From the NCBI GenBank assembly GCA_044225825.1, contig JBGAIB010000005.1:432709-496708 (forward strand): a DNA stretch of 64,000 nucleotides, given 5' to 3'. Positions within the stretch are counted from its first letter, which is position 1, and each line of letters starts with the position of its first letter. The notes beneath the pieces are model-generated. The model saw only the letters and a program-made list of their open reading frames with translations, ran no database searches and was not told the DNA's origin. The stretch is from Bog-950 sp044225825 (GTDB lineage: Bacteria > Bacteroidota > Bacteroidia > Chitinophagales > LD1). The position numbers and the translations under genes were made by a program. Positions 37,901-44,002 of this stretch are shown in pieces.

Positions 37901-38879
37901 TACAAGTAGAACTGCATGTATAATTATTACTGGTAATATTCGTGTAGGTCCAACAATAAGGCTCAATATTAGCTGCTGCCGTTAGCGGCAAACCTTCAAA
38001 ACCTTCATTCCAGGGTAAAGTTGATATGGGATTACAGGTATAGGTAATTTTAACCTGGCCAGCACCACCGGCACCGCCGGCACGATTAGTAGTGGCACTT
38101 CTGCGGCCACCGCCGCCACCTGCACCTGGAGCACCGCCAGCGGTTCCCGCTGTAGTAGTACCACCCGCACCACCAACCACACCACCGCCGGTACCTGCTG
38201 TTCCACCGGTTCCGGCTGAGGCATTACCACCATTACCGGTGTTACCTGCACTACCACCGCCACCGCCACCTGCTGATGCCGGTACACCTGTAGCACCATT
38301 ACCACCTGTATAAGTAGTAGTGCCGGTACCTACAGCTGCACCATTACCGCCCGCACCACCTACAGTGGCACTGGTAGTGCCGCTACCAGCAGCGCCACCA
38401 TTTGCTACAACTGTAGTTGTTGCAAAGGTTGATGCCCCCCCTGCTGTACCGGTACCACCTGCAGCTACGCCATTGGCACCGCCACTTCCAACAACAACGG
38501 TATAGCCGGTTCCACCGCTAACAGAAACACTTGGGTTAATAGAGCAACCACCACCACCACCACCGCCACCTGCAGCATTGGTATTAGTGCCGGCACCGCC
38601 ACCGCCACCGCCGCCGCCCCATGCTTCCACCTGAATAGGTGTAATGCCGGTTACACCTGTATAGGTGTAGGTACCTGCAGTTGAATAGGTGATAACAGTT
38701 TGACCAGTACTATAGGTTGCCGTTTGTGCCTTTACCCATTGGGTAAATAACATAAACACAGCAACCAGCATAAATACAAACGGCGTAATTAGTTTACGAC
38801 CTAAAGAGATTGCTCCCTGCTCAGGATTAAGAGAGCGATTCAACATTTGGCAAGTGGTAGAATTCACCATAAATAACAT
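28935..38879 (-). CDS. Giant T9SS-secreted adhesin with FN3-like and PKD modules
   Basis: 3314 residues. N-terminal membrane-type signal (FVFMLVAVFMLFTQWVKAQ) after a 30-residue leader. A Gly-rich region (about 85-280) follows. Then come alternating jelly-roll/cleaved-adhesin-like domains and fibronectin-III-like domains; five FN3 copies share an almost constant WEVRTSGAGGSGATGL-type strand and a sixth is divergent. Beyond these are Ig-like domains (SPQSVCGTAATLAL; GITYQWEESNDNG), a long beta region, a PKD domain (WNFGDGTTQTTATTTHTYTA) and a C-terminal T9SS type-A sorting domain (about 3230-3314, IYNILGQKVLEDKW ... KKLFITGK). It should be secreted through the outer membrane by T9SS and anchored on the surface, acting in adhesion or gliding. 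A TAACTTTG -7 element occurs on the minus strand at 38926-38919. Confidence 0.9.
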   Translation of the reverse strand: MLFMVNSTTCQMLNRSLNPEQGAISLGRKLITPFVFMLVAVFMLFTQWVKAQTATYSTGQTVITYSTAGTYTYTGVTGITPIQVEAWGGGGGGGGAGTNTNAAGGGGGGGGCSINPSVSVSGGTGYTVVVGSGGANGVAAGGTGTAGGASTFATTTVVANGGAAGSGTTSATVGGAGGNGAAVGTGTTTYTGGNGATGVPASAGGGGGGSAGNTGNGGNASAGTGGTAGTGGGVVGGAGGTTTAGTAGGAPGAGGGGGRRSATTNRAGGAGGAGQVKITYTCNPISTLPWNEGFEGLPLTAAANIEPYCWTYTNITSNNYTCSSTCNSNTARTGTNFLGGSWSFDVWHFTPAFQLTGGTSYDFSFYYRTTDLTAGYTLTTGYGTSAAAASMTTLGTITNATSAGAYTLVKYTVTPASSGTYYFGLHNACPTSSPNGIAFDDFSLGLTPTCTVPTALTATATSSTAANLGWTAPGSGSPVSYNWEVRTSGAGGSGATGLTASGNVAAPTVTASTSALAANTTYNLYVRTYCGGTDYSAWVGPIAFTTPCAATSPGWTESFETVTVGSGTGSGSYLPSCWYEIGDWTTASGNVGTYQKPRTGTKFIYTNWTADDWLFTPTTTLTGGVSYDFTYYYIVDNNGGSGSTAFSTELKYGASQSVAAMTNAISTLANVTTTSTYTKVTKTFTPAVTGDYTIGIHVFVSSTTPNYFSFDDISLAETPACPTAPTIGTITTTATTASIPFTCTSCTGNFIAEYSTTSGFTPGTGATAGGGTVSSAVTTSPIGLSGLTPNTTYYVYVRNNCSAGNYSPNSTVASLTTPCAAAAIPVTEGFEGLATANTLPACWGASDLGNKCKTYIASATGTNSALVARTGNKFAAIYYSPSAVQGWFYSIPVQLTGGVSYRAQVYYKTDGVSWTDAGLYYGTSATSAAMTNTIASVSSAAATNYTAITGDFIPASTGVYYIGIRAYNSTTSPNYIAFDDFSVDLTPTCLAPTALTAVATSATAANLSWTAPATGSPASYEWEVRTTGAGGSGATGLTVSGSVTAPTVSTSTTSLTANTSYSLYVRTNCGGSGFSTWAGPVTFTTPCATVTLTQSEGFNTAANTTFPICWSQQLVSGTKNITFETTGSNPTTSPQEGTRMVYWNSFSNSGSQTRLVSLPLNTTGVTSVDVEFQWRNENNTSYNSGAYVTGEGVQIQYSTDGATWTDAGSFVSRHDGTLASGTAQWNKKTITVASAGNQSVVYIGFLFKSNAGDNSYMDAVVIKPTPTCFPPTALTATATSATAANLSWTAPATGTPASYDWEVRTTGAGGSGATGLTASGSVTAPTIATSTSALAANTTYNLYVRTNCGSGDFSSWAGPVSFTTPCASVTIPYFQNFDGVTQPAIPSCHSVENTNGDTYTWKTCTSTSLGNSSAITPNSGTNQLGIAYNSDGTTAMNDWFYLPSFNLVAGTSYRLTFWCRPFTNATYSEKLEVKYGTAPASGSMSNIIAANFTLVGGTSYAQKTYDFTPASSGTYFIGFHGNSVANQDYLFVDDIGLDLTPTCFAPTALTAAPTSTTSANISWTAPATGTPTAYEWEVRTSGAGGSGATGLTASGSTTAPTVSTSTSALAANTTYSLYVRTGCGGSDYSGWAGPVTFTTPCNVATIPYTQNFDGVTQPAIPGCHTVENTNADANIWKTCNSTSLGNFSSITPNSGTNQLGIAFNSGAAMDDWFFTPSFNLTAGTYYRLSFWYRGYNSATYTEQMEVKYGTSATSAAMTNSIVSTFSIPGNVAYTKKTIDFTPASSGTYNIGFHGNSIANQYYIFVDDIGLDLSPSCFDPVSVTATSSSATTANIGWTAPIAPPASGYQWEVRTSGAAGSGATGLSASGSTAAGVTSATATGLTANTAYAVYVRSNCGAGGFSNWTTPVVVTTTLDCSTATNITCGVAASYSVAGATGAYNFAGTSPTNSCGNATPGPEQFFSFTPAITGSYKFDGVKTGSANVSVLYKNTNLGCGPTGYTCLGVINAGGFSTNVTLTSGNTYLFIVDNQSSVNSATGTITVTCPCTGTPSAGVIGQTSPQSVCGTAATLALTNNAVNSGTGITYQWEESNDNGVTDAWANAVGGSGATTLSYTTPAITQGIYYRVKATCSASALSATSAPLQVIQNPNPAALITPSPASLCLGGSASLAASPSSGMTYAWSGSAGSAQTVTVSPVASTTYTVTVTNATTTCSATASSAVTVNPAPPVTTDASMCVGGSGTLTATVTCGPQFTLNNTFGMSDIPATGAPTYLRGQTGVTYVATSGVVSYTTIVIRPTVTGSYVINGCGSGDTHMQLYQGTFTPATPATNFVAADDDGNTSTCASDPRLTVTLTAGQQYVLVYTPFSGTGAVTSITITVTPPSGGAMETTNGTPGTLTWYTAATGGTALATGASFNPVGVSGSGLTNTNTAGTYTYYAGCTSNPTCRTAANFIINAKPVVTPAAAPATICNGAATILNANATAGSGTITTYAWGSGIAGNNASGSVSPTTTSSYTVTVTNSNSCTASGTATVTVNTCGVNSWLGNTTDWHTATNWSNGFVPTTCAHNVLIPNLANDPIVSTPVAVGDIELQNGSTLTLNAALSACGNFKGGAATSSQVLGTAALTLNGSSLQQLSGKATFTTLRLNNAAGATLQTGSTFQIFKALELQAGNLNTTSGTLHFRSTAAATYAVLDNFSAGFTGTITGNIKAERFYSAAGAISHYQHLLGSPVNNAPLSAFGASGTAGYILPLSTCDEDSVDPSSPFGTVFSYDETQGTTCSAAGWKVEVTGTMANAQGYSVWKAGSGAFTVTGAPNLNSSYTAANLGNANWNNTTKQGRPVASGWHLVANPFLADLDISSTPAGFDPNKMVWHTSGAFAGSYQPAMVVAPFQAFMVRKSVAGGSAGYTINATQRTRSASPTFQKQANDHELTITAINNTTNLLDVTNIAFNSDASEAFDPGYDGIKSAGALTRHTLYTYMADANTWLLLNNVKDIETTSTIPMGFEPGVDGSYSLSFEGITTFDPTSYVMLEDKKLNVFHDVRNGNYNFNAVATDNWGRFVLHFTPAAKFNSSNATCEAQGQISITQPGTANWNYTIVNSNNVVIGSGSLNNNNSVATTVAAGVYTVTMVDNNGYTVVKNIQVNGVSPINATMQASSTVAEAGEDITFISTTANAATTNWNFGDGTTQTTATTTHTYTAEGVYTVTLTVTNADGCSSTTAQTVTVTAKTATGIGNLTATNGISIYSAGNDVFVGFGELKHVDATIDIYNILGQKVLEDKWTKTGTYTKRLNNLDAAYIVVRVNNNGVITTKKLFITGK

Positions 38880-39344
38880 TTAGTTAGTGTATGCTTAAGT
38901 TTAATTTTAAGCGAAGAGCAAAGTTATTTAAGCCATACACTAAATTTTAGCTCGTGATTTTTCAGAATAAGAATTGCAACAACACATAAAGTTTTAGAAC
39001 TTAAATGAACAATGCTTCATCTTTAGGCACAAATACCCATTCATAAAACATGATTCATTTTTGCTTTAAACTGAAAATGAACTACATAATTCTCTTTTCA
39101 TCTCTTAGGCATCCTTCCGATCACCCATGAATCATACAACATGTATTAATTTAAAGTCCCTAGGTCAGTCTTAATAAGAAGGATCTTTTACAACTCAAAA
39201 GCCAGTTTGTAGAATACAAAATGGGGCTTGTAAATACGGCAACTAATTTTGAAACAAAGCAGAATGCTTCCTCCTTCCGATGGCTACAAAAAAGATGGGA
39301 ATGGTTTATGGCAGGTTGAAAAAACCGCTGAGTAGCCATAAATG
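38880..39344. other. Intergenic region between tuf and the giant adhesin
   Basis: About 465 bp, AT-rich, no open frame of note. It contains the presumed adhesin promoter (CAAAGTTA at 38919-38926, i.e. TAACTTTG on the minus strand; no clear TTG upstream). The rest shows nothing recognisable. Confidence 0.6.
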
Positions 39345-39376
39345 AAAAAGCCCCCTGCTTTGCAGCAAGGGGCTTG
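39345..39376 (-). terminator. Terminator of the tRNA-tuf operon
   Basis: AAGCCCC-ctgctttgcagcaa-GGGGCTT with an inner TGCT/AGCA stem and T5 on the minus strand, 25 bp after the tuf stop. Confidence 0.85.
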
Positions 39377-39400
39377 TATTGATAATAACCTTTCAGTTAA

Positions 39401-40597
39401 TTACTTAACGATTTCAGTTACCTGACCTGCACCTACAGTACGGCCACCTTCGCGGATAGCGAAACGCAGACCTTTTTCCATAGCGATTGGGTAGATCAAC
39501 TTCACGCTCAGTGTAACGTTATCACCAGGCATAACCATCTCCACGCCAGCTGGCAGGGTGATTTCGCCGGTTACGTCAGTAGTACGGAAGTAGAACTGAG
39601 GACGGTATTGGTTGAAGAATGGAGTGTGACGGCCACCTTCTTCCTTGCTCAGTACGTAAACTTCACACTTAAATTCAGTGTGCGGAGTTACTGAACCCGG
39701 CTTAACGATAACCATACCACGCTTGATTTGTTCTTTTTCGATACCGCGTAACAACAGACCAACGTTATCGCCGGCTTCGCCACGGTCAAGGATCTTACGG
39801 AACATTTCAACACCTGTAACAGTTGAAGTCAGCGCTTTTTCGCCTTCTTTCTGTAAACCGATGATTTCAACGCCGTCGTTCGAGTTGATAACACCTCTTT
39901 CGATACGACCTGTAGCAACAGTACCACGACCAGTGATCGAGAATACGTCTTCAACCGGCATCAGGAACGGCTGGTCAACAGCGCGCGGAGGAACTGGAAT
40001 CCAGTTGTCTACAGCTTCCATTAACTCGTCGATTTTAGCAACCCACTTTGGATCGCCGTTCAGAGCGCCCAGAGCAGAACCCTGGATAACAGGGATATTC
40101 TTACCGTCGAAACCGTAGAAGGTCAACAGGTCACGGATTTCCATTTCGCCCAGTTCCAGGAACTCAGGGTCTTCAACCAAGTCAACTTTGTTCATAAAAA
40201 CAACAACCTGAGGAACACCTACCTGACGAGCTAACAGGATGTGCTCGCGGGTTTGAGGCATAGGACCGTCGGTAGCAGCTACCACCAGGATAGCGCCGTC
40301 CATTTGAGCGGCACCGGTAACCATGTTCTTGATGTAATCGGCGTGGCCGGGGCAATCAACGTGAGCATAGTGACGGTTAGCTGTTTGATATTCTACGTGA
40401 GCTGTATTGATAGTAATACCCCGTTCTTTTTCTTCGGGAGCATTATCGATAGATGAATAGTCGCGAACTTCAGCCAGACCTTTCTTAGAAAGAACGGTAG
40501 TGATAGCTGCTGTTAAAGTAGTTTTGCCGTGGTCAACGTGCCCAATGGTTCCAATGTTAACGTGCGGCTTGTCTTTGATAAATTTTTCTTTAGCCAT
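39401..40597 (-). CDS. tuf: Elongation factor Tu
   Basis: 398 residues. GTPase that carries aminoacyl-tRNA to the ribosome. G1 motif GHVDHGKTT at about 19-27, G2 region RGITINTAHVEY, G3 DCPGHADY, G4 NKVD (about 138) and SALGAL (G5) are all intact, followed by the two beta-barrel domains ending VGAGQVTEIVK. It lies 62 bp downstream of tRNA-Thr(GGT) in a Thr-Tyr-Gly-Thr-tuf operon. Unlike the common arrangement, no tRNA-Trp, secE or nusG follows; a terminator and then the giant adhesin gene come next. Confidence 0.99.
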   Translation of the reverse strand: MAKEKFIKDKPHVNIGTIGHVDHGKTTLTAAITTVLSKKGLAEVRDYSSIDNAPEEKERGITINTAHVEYQTANRHYAHVDCPGHADYIKNMVTGAAQMDGAILVVAATDGPMPQTREHILLARQVGVPQVVVFMNKVDLVEDPEFLELGEMEIRDLLTFYGFDGKNIPVIQGSALGALNGDPKWVAKIDELMEAVDNWIPVPPRAVDQPFLMPVEDVFSITGRGTVATGRIERGVINSNDGVEIIGLQKEGEKALTSTVTGVEMFRKILDRGEAGDNVGLLLRGIEKEQIKRGMVIVKPGSVTPHTEFKCEVYVLSKEEGGRHTPFFNQYRPQFYFRTTDVTGEITLPAGVEMVMPGDNVTLSVKLIYPIAMEKGLRFAIREGGRTVGAGQVTEIVK

Positions 40598-40658
40598 TGT
40601 TATTGTTTTTAATAATTGATTTTAAAAAGTTTATGTGTTTAATCGTTTACCACGTTTG

Positions 40659-40730
<72 letters not shown>

Positions 40731-40796
40731 TTGTGAATTATGAATGCCGTTTTAATGGTTTTTTACTCATTAAATCTGCTTCCAGAATCCGTTTAG

Positions 40797-40869
40797 AGCG
40801 GGAGACGAGGCTCGAACCCGCGACCTACAGCTTGGAAGGCTGTCGCTCTACCAACTGAGCTACTCCCGC
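40797..40869 (-). tRNA. tRNA-Gly (TCC)
   Basis: Acceptor GCGGGAG/CTCCCGC, anticodon stem ACAGC/GCTGT with loop CTTCCAA (anticodon TCC), T-loop GTTCGAGCC. CCA not encoded. Confidence 0.97.
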
Positions 40870-40982
40870 ATTACTAATTTTAAAGAACAGCTTTCATCGC
40901 TCTCAAAAAATACTCCGTGGGAGCGGCTGACTATACCTGAAATCGTTTACCGCAAAACGGAAGCGGATTTAAGATAATTGGG

Positions 40983-41065
40983 TGGGCAAGGATGGATTCG
41001 AACCACCGAACTCCGAAGAGGACAGATTTACAGTCTGTTGCCGTTGGCCACTTGGCTACTTGCCC
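40983..41065 (-). tRNA. tRNA-Tyr (GTA)
   Basis: Long variable arm typical of bacterial tRNA-Tyr; acceptor GGGCAAG/CTTGCCC, anticodon loop CTGTAAA (anticodon GTA), T-loop GTTCGAATC. Confidence 0.97.
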
Positions 41066-41120
41066 GTTTTAATCTCCACCGGTAAAATACCGGGGAAAAC
41101 GAATGTTTAAATATTTTTAG

Positions 41121-41194
41121 AGCCAGCGGAGGGATTCGAACCCCCGACCCACTGATTACAAATCAGTAGCTCTGGCCAACTGAGCTACGCTGGC
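41121..41194 (-). tRNA. tRNA-Thr (TGT)
   Basis: Acceptor GCCAGCG/CGCTGGC, anticodon stem CTGAT/ATCAG with loop TTGTAAT region giving anticodon TGT, T-loop GTTCGAATC. First gene of the tRNA-tuf operon. Confidence 0.97.
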
Positions 41195-41275
41195 ATGGCT
41201 CAGAAACGCACGTCAGCACAGCGTTTCAAAACATTCTACTTATCAATGAACTAATTACCCGTTAAAAACGGGACG

Positions 41276-41306
41276 CAAATCTAAACGTAAATTCGAATTT
41301 TCAAAA
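41276..41306 (-). promoter_or_regulatory. Promoter of the tRNA-tuf operon
   Basis: On the minus strand: TTTTG at 41306-41302, 18-nt spacer, TAGATTTG at 41283-41276. Full match to the Bacteroidota promoter pattern, about 80 bp before tRNA-Thr(TGT). Confidence 0.75.
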
Positions 41307-41412
41307 GCTATACTGCAAATGGAGGCAGTATTTTTTTACAAGGTGTGGAAACAACCTCGATAAACAGCTTTAATTACAGAGGGGAAATGTGAACTATGCA
41401 CGGCGGTGGACA

Positions 41413-41446
41413 ATAAAAAAAGGGGCGGTTAGCCCCTTTTCTTTTT
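41413..41446 (-). terminator. Terminator after the hibernation factor gene
   Basis: AAAAGGGGC-ggtta-GCCCCTTTT; T-run on the minus strand side (A-run at 41414-41421). Confidence 0.85.
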
Positions 41447-41453
41447 TAGATAA

Positions 41454-41756
41454 TTATCCTCGTGGTTTCGATCTTTCTTTTTTCTTTTTTAGTTGTGAAG
41501 AGATAGTGTGAATGGCCAGGTCGGCGCTTTCTTCAAAGGTTTTAGCCGTTTTAGCCACAAACAGGGTCTTTCCGGGCACATGCACCTTAATTTCAACGGT
41601 TTTATCTTTGATATTCTGTTTCGTTCCCAGCTTTAAAAACACCTCTGTTTCTACAATCCGGTCAAAAAATGTTTCCAGTTTTGCCAGTTTCCGGTTTATG
41701 AAGTCCATGAGCTGAGCAGATGCATCAAAGTGCACCGGATGAATTACCACATTCAT
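41454..41756 (-). CDS. hpf: Ribosome hibernation promoting factor (HPF/YfiA, short form)
   Basis: About 100 residues from the ATG at 41754-41756 (MNVVIHPVHFDASAQLMDFI); the longer frame to 41810 adds an unrelated hydrophobic leader. Beta-alpha-beta-beta-beta-alpha fold of the S30AE/HPF family, with basic C-terminal end (KKKKERSKPRG). It binds the 30S decoding region and silences ribosomes in stationary phase. In Bacteroidota it commonly stands between the xer recombinase and the tRNA-tuf operon, as here. Confidence 0.9.
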   Translation of the reverse strand: MNVVIHPVHFDASAQLMDFINRKLAKLETFFDRIVETEVFLKLGTKQNIKDKTVEIKVHVPGKTLFVAKTAKTFEESADLAIHTISSQLKKKKERSKPRG

Positions 41757-41948
41757 AAAGAGCAAATTTTGGTGAAAAAAAATAATTCGGTTCGCATATC
41801 TAAGTAACAAAAACTTGCTGATATCCTACACTTATCTTAACGAATAATTAGAAGAAAAAGTTCCAATGGAAAAATATGTATCGCAAAAGATGGAGCTTTT
41901 AATTTTTTTCATTAATCTCCTTTTTCCCAATCAGTATAACACTGATAA

Positions 41949-42854
41949 TTAGGCTTTTGGATGCGCCTTGCGGTACACCTCTTTCAATTTTTCGATGGTA
42001 TTATGTGTATAAACCTGCGTTGCTGCCAGGCTGGAATGGCCCAGTAATTCCTTTACTGCATTAATGTCGGCACCGTTGTTCATTAAATGGGTAGCAAAGG
42101 TATGGCGCAGCACATGCGGACTCTTCTTTTCGACCGTGGTTACCAGGTGCAGATACTTCTTTACCATGGCATATACACTGCGGGGGGCCAACTGCCTGCC
42201 TTTATCAGTTACCAGTAGCCAGCTTCCCTCCTGCTCCTGCACACTGTTCTTCTTTACAGTCAAAAACTGCTGAATAGACTGGCGGAGTGCAGGATGCATG
42301 GGAATAATCCGCTCCTTATTACCCTTACCTAATACTTTTAACTGGCTTTGATAACTGTCAATGTCCGTTTCCTTCAGGTTGATTAATTCGCTGCGGCGCA
42401 TGCCGGTTCCATAGAGTAGTTCCAGGATCATCTTCTCCAGTGCACCCTCGTAGCCTTCTGCGAACTCCACGCCGGTCATCAGCTTTTCGATGCCTGTTTG
42501 TTCTACAAATACCGGCAGGCGTTTAGATGTTTTAGGCGTTTGTACTTTGCCCAGCGGGCTTTTCTTTACCTCTCCCCTGCGCATCATAAACTTATAGAAG
42601 GATTTGAGCGTAGAGATTTTACGATTGATACTGCGGGGTGTTATTTTATCCTGCATCATGCTTACCATCCAGTTGCGGATATCGATGTGGGTGGCACGGG
42701 CCAGCTCGGGCGAAAGGCCATTGGCCTGTAGAAATACAGCAAACTGCAGCAGGTCGTTCTTATAACTCTCCAGCGTATGCGGCGAGTAGCGCTTTTCGTA
42801 TTGGATATAACTCAGAAAGGATTCGACGCTGGCAGGTACTTGCATGTAGTTCAA
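41949..42854 (-). CDS. xerC: Tyrosine recombinase XerC/XerD family
   Basis: 301 residues. Full SAM-like N-terminal domain (about 8-95) and catalytic domain with all key residues: Arg153 (GTGMRRSE), Lys177 (LGKGNK), His247 and Arg250 (PHVLRH), His273 (LLGHSS) and nucleophile Tyr282 (QVYTH). It resolves chromosome dimers at dif with a partner recombinase. Conserved synteny with rpsU and hpf marks it as the chromosomal housekeeping enzyme, not a phage integrase. The start may be the second ATG at 42845. Confidence 0.92.
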   Translation of the reverse strand: MNYMQVPASVESFLSYIQYEKRYSPHTLESYKNDLLQFAVFLQANGLSPELARATHIDIRNWMVSMMQDKITPRSINRKISTLKSFYKFMMRRGEVKKSPLGKVQTPKTSKRLPVFVEQTGIEKLMTGVEFAEGYEGALEKMILELLYGTGMRRSELINLKETDIDSYQSQLKVLGKGNKERIIPMHPALRQSIQQFLTVKKNSVQEQEGSWLLVTDKGRQLAPRSVYAMVKKYLHLVTTVEKKSPHVLRHTFATHLMNNGADINAVKELLGHSSLAATQVYTHNTIEKLKEVYRKAHPKA

Positions 42855-42963
42855 AGTAACAACGCATAGCTGGGTAATACTATTTTACCAGCGGCCGTTT
42901 TTAAACAGCCTTATTTAAGTGTGTGGCAAGGTGCACAGGGCACGGCAGGTATAGATACAACAA

Positions 42964-42990
42964 AGCCCCATTTCGGATGAAATGAGGCTC
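42964..42990 (-). terminator. Hairpin after rpsU
   Basis: AGCCCCATTTC-ggat-GAAATGAGGCT (one mismatch), followed by TTTGTTG on the minus strand; a weak terminator 24 bp after rpsU. Confidence 0.6.
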
Positions 42991-43013
42991 GTAGTATATA
43001 CTAACTGTAAGGA

Positions 43014-43208
43014 CTAGCCTTCCAGTGATCTTTTCAATTGCTCGATAAAGGCAGCACGTAAAATTACGTTACGGCGTTTAACGCTTCTTTTGGTGAAAGT
43101 CTGGCGGTCGCGCAGTTCGCGGAGAATGCCTGCTTTCTCGTATTTCTTCTTATACTTTTTCAGCGCCTTGTCGATAGAATCTGAGTCGCGTGTGTCGATT
43201 ATTAACAT
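43014..43208 (-). CDS. rpsU: 30S ribosomal protein S21
   Basis: 64 residues, the usual size. Contains the S21 core (DSIDKALKKYKKKYEKAG, ELRDRQTFTKRSVKRRN) with a strongly basic central part. Binds the 30S platform near the 16S 3' end. First gene of the rpsU-xer-hpf block, with a full promoter upstream. Confidence 0.96.
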   Translation of the reverse strand: MLIIDTRDSDSIDKALKKYKKKYEKAGILRELRDRQTFTKRSVKRRNVILRAAFIEQLKRSLEG

Positions 43209-43231
43209 GTGTCTTATTCGTTTAAGGACGG

Positions 43232-43262
43232 CAAAAGTAAAAAAAGGCTGTAAACTTACAAA
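43232..43262 (-). promoter_or_regulatory. Promoter of rpsU
   Basis: On the minus strand: TTTG at 43262-43259, 19-nt spacer, TACTTTTG at 43239-43232, 24 bp before the rpsU ATG. Confidence 0.7.
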
Positions 43263-43347
43263 GCCCCCCGCCTTTCTTTTTTAATGCGTCGTAAAACAGG
43301 CAATTCCCTGTCATTGTTTCATGGTTCTACAGCTTCCTTAAAAAAGC

Positions 43348-43488
43348 GGGGTTACACCGGTGCGGGGTTACACTTTTTTTTGGGAACCCGATAACATATT
43401 GATTTTCAATGGCCATTTTTGGAGTGGGGTTACACCTGGGGTTACAAATTATATCAATTCATATAAGTACCTAACTAATTTGTAACCC
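43348..43488. repeat. GGGGTTACAC direct repeats and a 12-bp inverted repeat
   Basis: GGGGTTACAC occurs at 43348, 43364 and 43426, with GGGGTTACA again at 43438. The last copy is part of GGGTTACAAATT (43439-43450), which pairs perfectly with AATTTGTAACCC (43477-43488) across a 26-nt loop. The rest of the 430-bp gap between rpsU and the next gene holds nothing else recognisable. Confidence 0.75.
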
Positions 43489-43613
43489 GAAGTGTGCCGT
43501 GATTACCAATCAGAGAAGAAGTGTATCCGTTTAAATAATGATGTGCCACTTATTACGAGGTCAAGAAAAAATCGGCTGCCAAGCCCGCTTATAGCATTTT
43601 TGGCACGATACTG

Positions 43614-43621
43614 TATGTTTG
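43614..43621 (+). promoter_or_regulatory. -7 element of the Cys-rich lipoprotein gene
   Basis: TATGTTTG, matching TAnnTTTG, 18 bp before the ATG at 43640; no well-placed -33 TTG seen. Confidence 0.4.
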
Positions 43622-43639
43622 CAGGGCTAAATTCCAAGT

Positions 43640-43960
43640 ATGAAACAAGTTAAGTTAATGACCCTTTTTGCCGTGCTTTTTATGCTAGTAGCCGGCAGCA
43701 GTTCGTGCCGTAAGTGCTATACCTGCCGCAATATCTGCGCAGTTTGCACCAAAAGCGGCGACCCCGACCAAACCGTTTGTAAAAACAATTACACCTTCTC
43801 TACCGATTATGATGATGCCGTAACCGATCTGCAAAGCAATGGATACAGTTGCCAGACCACTACAGGCAATTTAACCGAAGAACTTTGCGCCGGACCGGCT
43901 GTGTCGGAAGCACTGCGCTTAGAAAAAGAAGACAGGGGTTACTCCTGCACCATTAAATAA
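43640..43960 (+). CDS. Small Cys-rich lipoprotein of unknown function
   Basis: 106 residues. Signal with lipobox-like end (LFMLVAGSSSC, Cys23), followed at once by a cysteine cluster (CRKCYTCRNICAVC) and four more cysteines further on (about ten in all). Likely a lipid-anchored, disulfide-rich or metal-binding surface protein. No family recognised. Single-gene unit with its own -7 element and terminator. Confidence 0.7.
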   Translation: MKQVKLMTLFAVLFMLVAGSSSCRKCYTCRNICAVCTKSGDPDQTVCKNNYTFSTDYDDAVTDLQSNGYSCQTTTGNLTEELCAGPAVSEALRLEKEDRGYSCTIK

Positions 43961-43985
43961 AAAAAGGGGCTCAGGCCCCTTTTTT
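43961..43985. terminator. Bidirectional terminator
   Basis: AAAAAGGGGC-tca-GGCCCCTTTTTT-type stem with A/T runs both sides, between the convergent Cys-rich lipoprotein and acyl-CoA dehydrogenase genes. Confidence 0.9.
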
Positions 43986-44002
43986 ATGCTCGTATCTATT
44001 GA

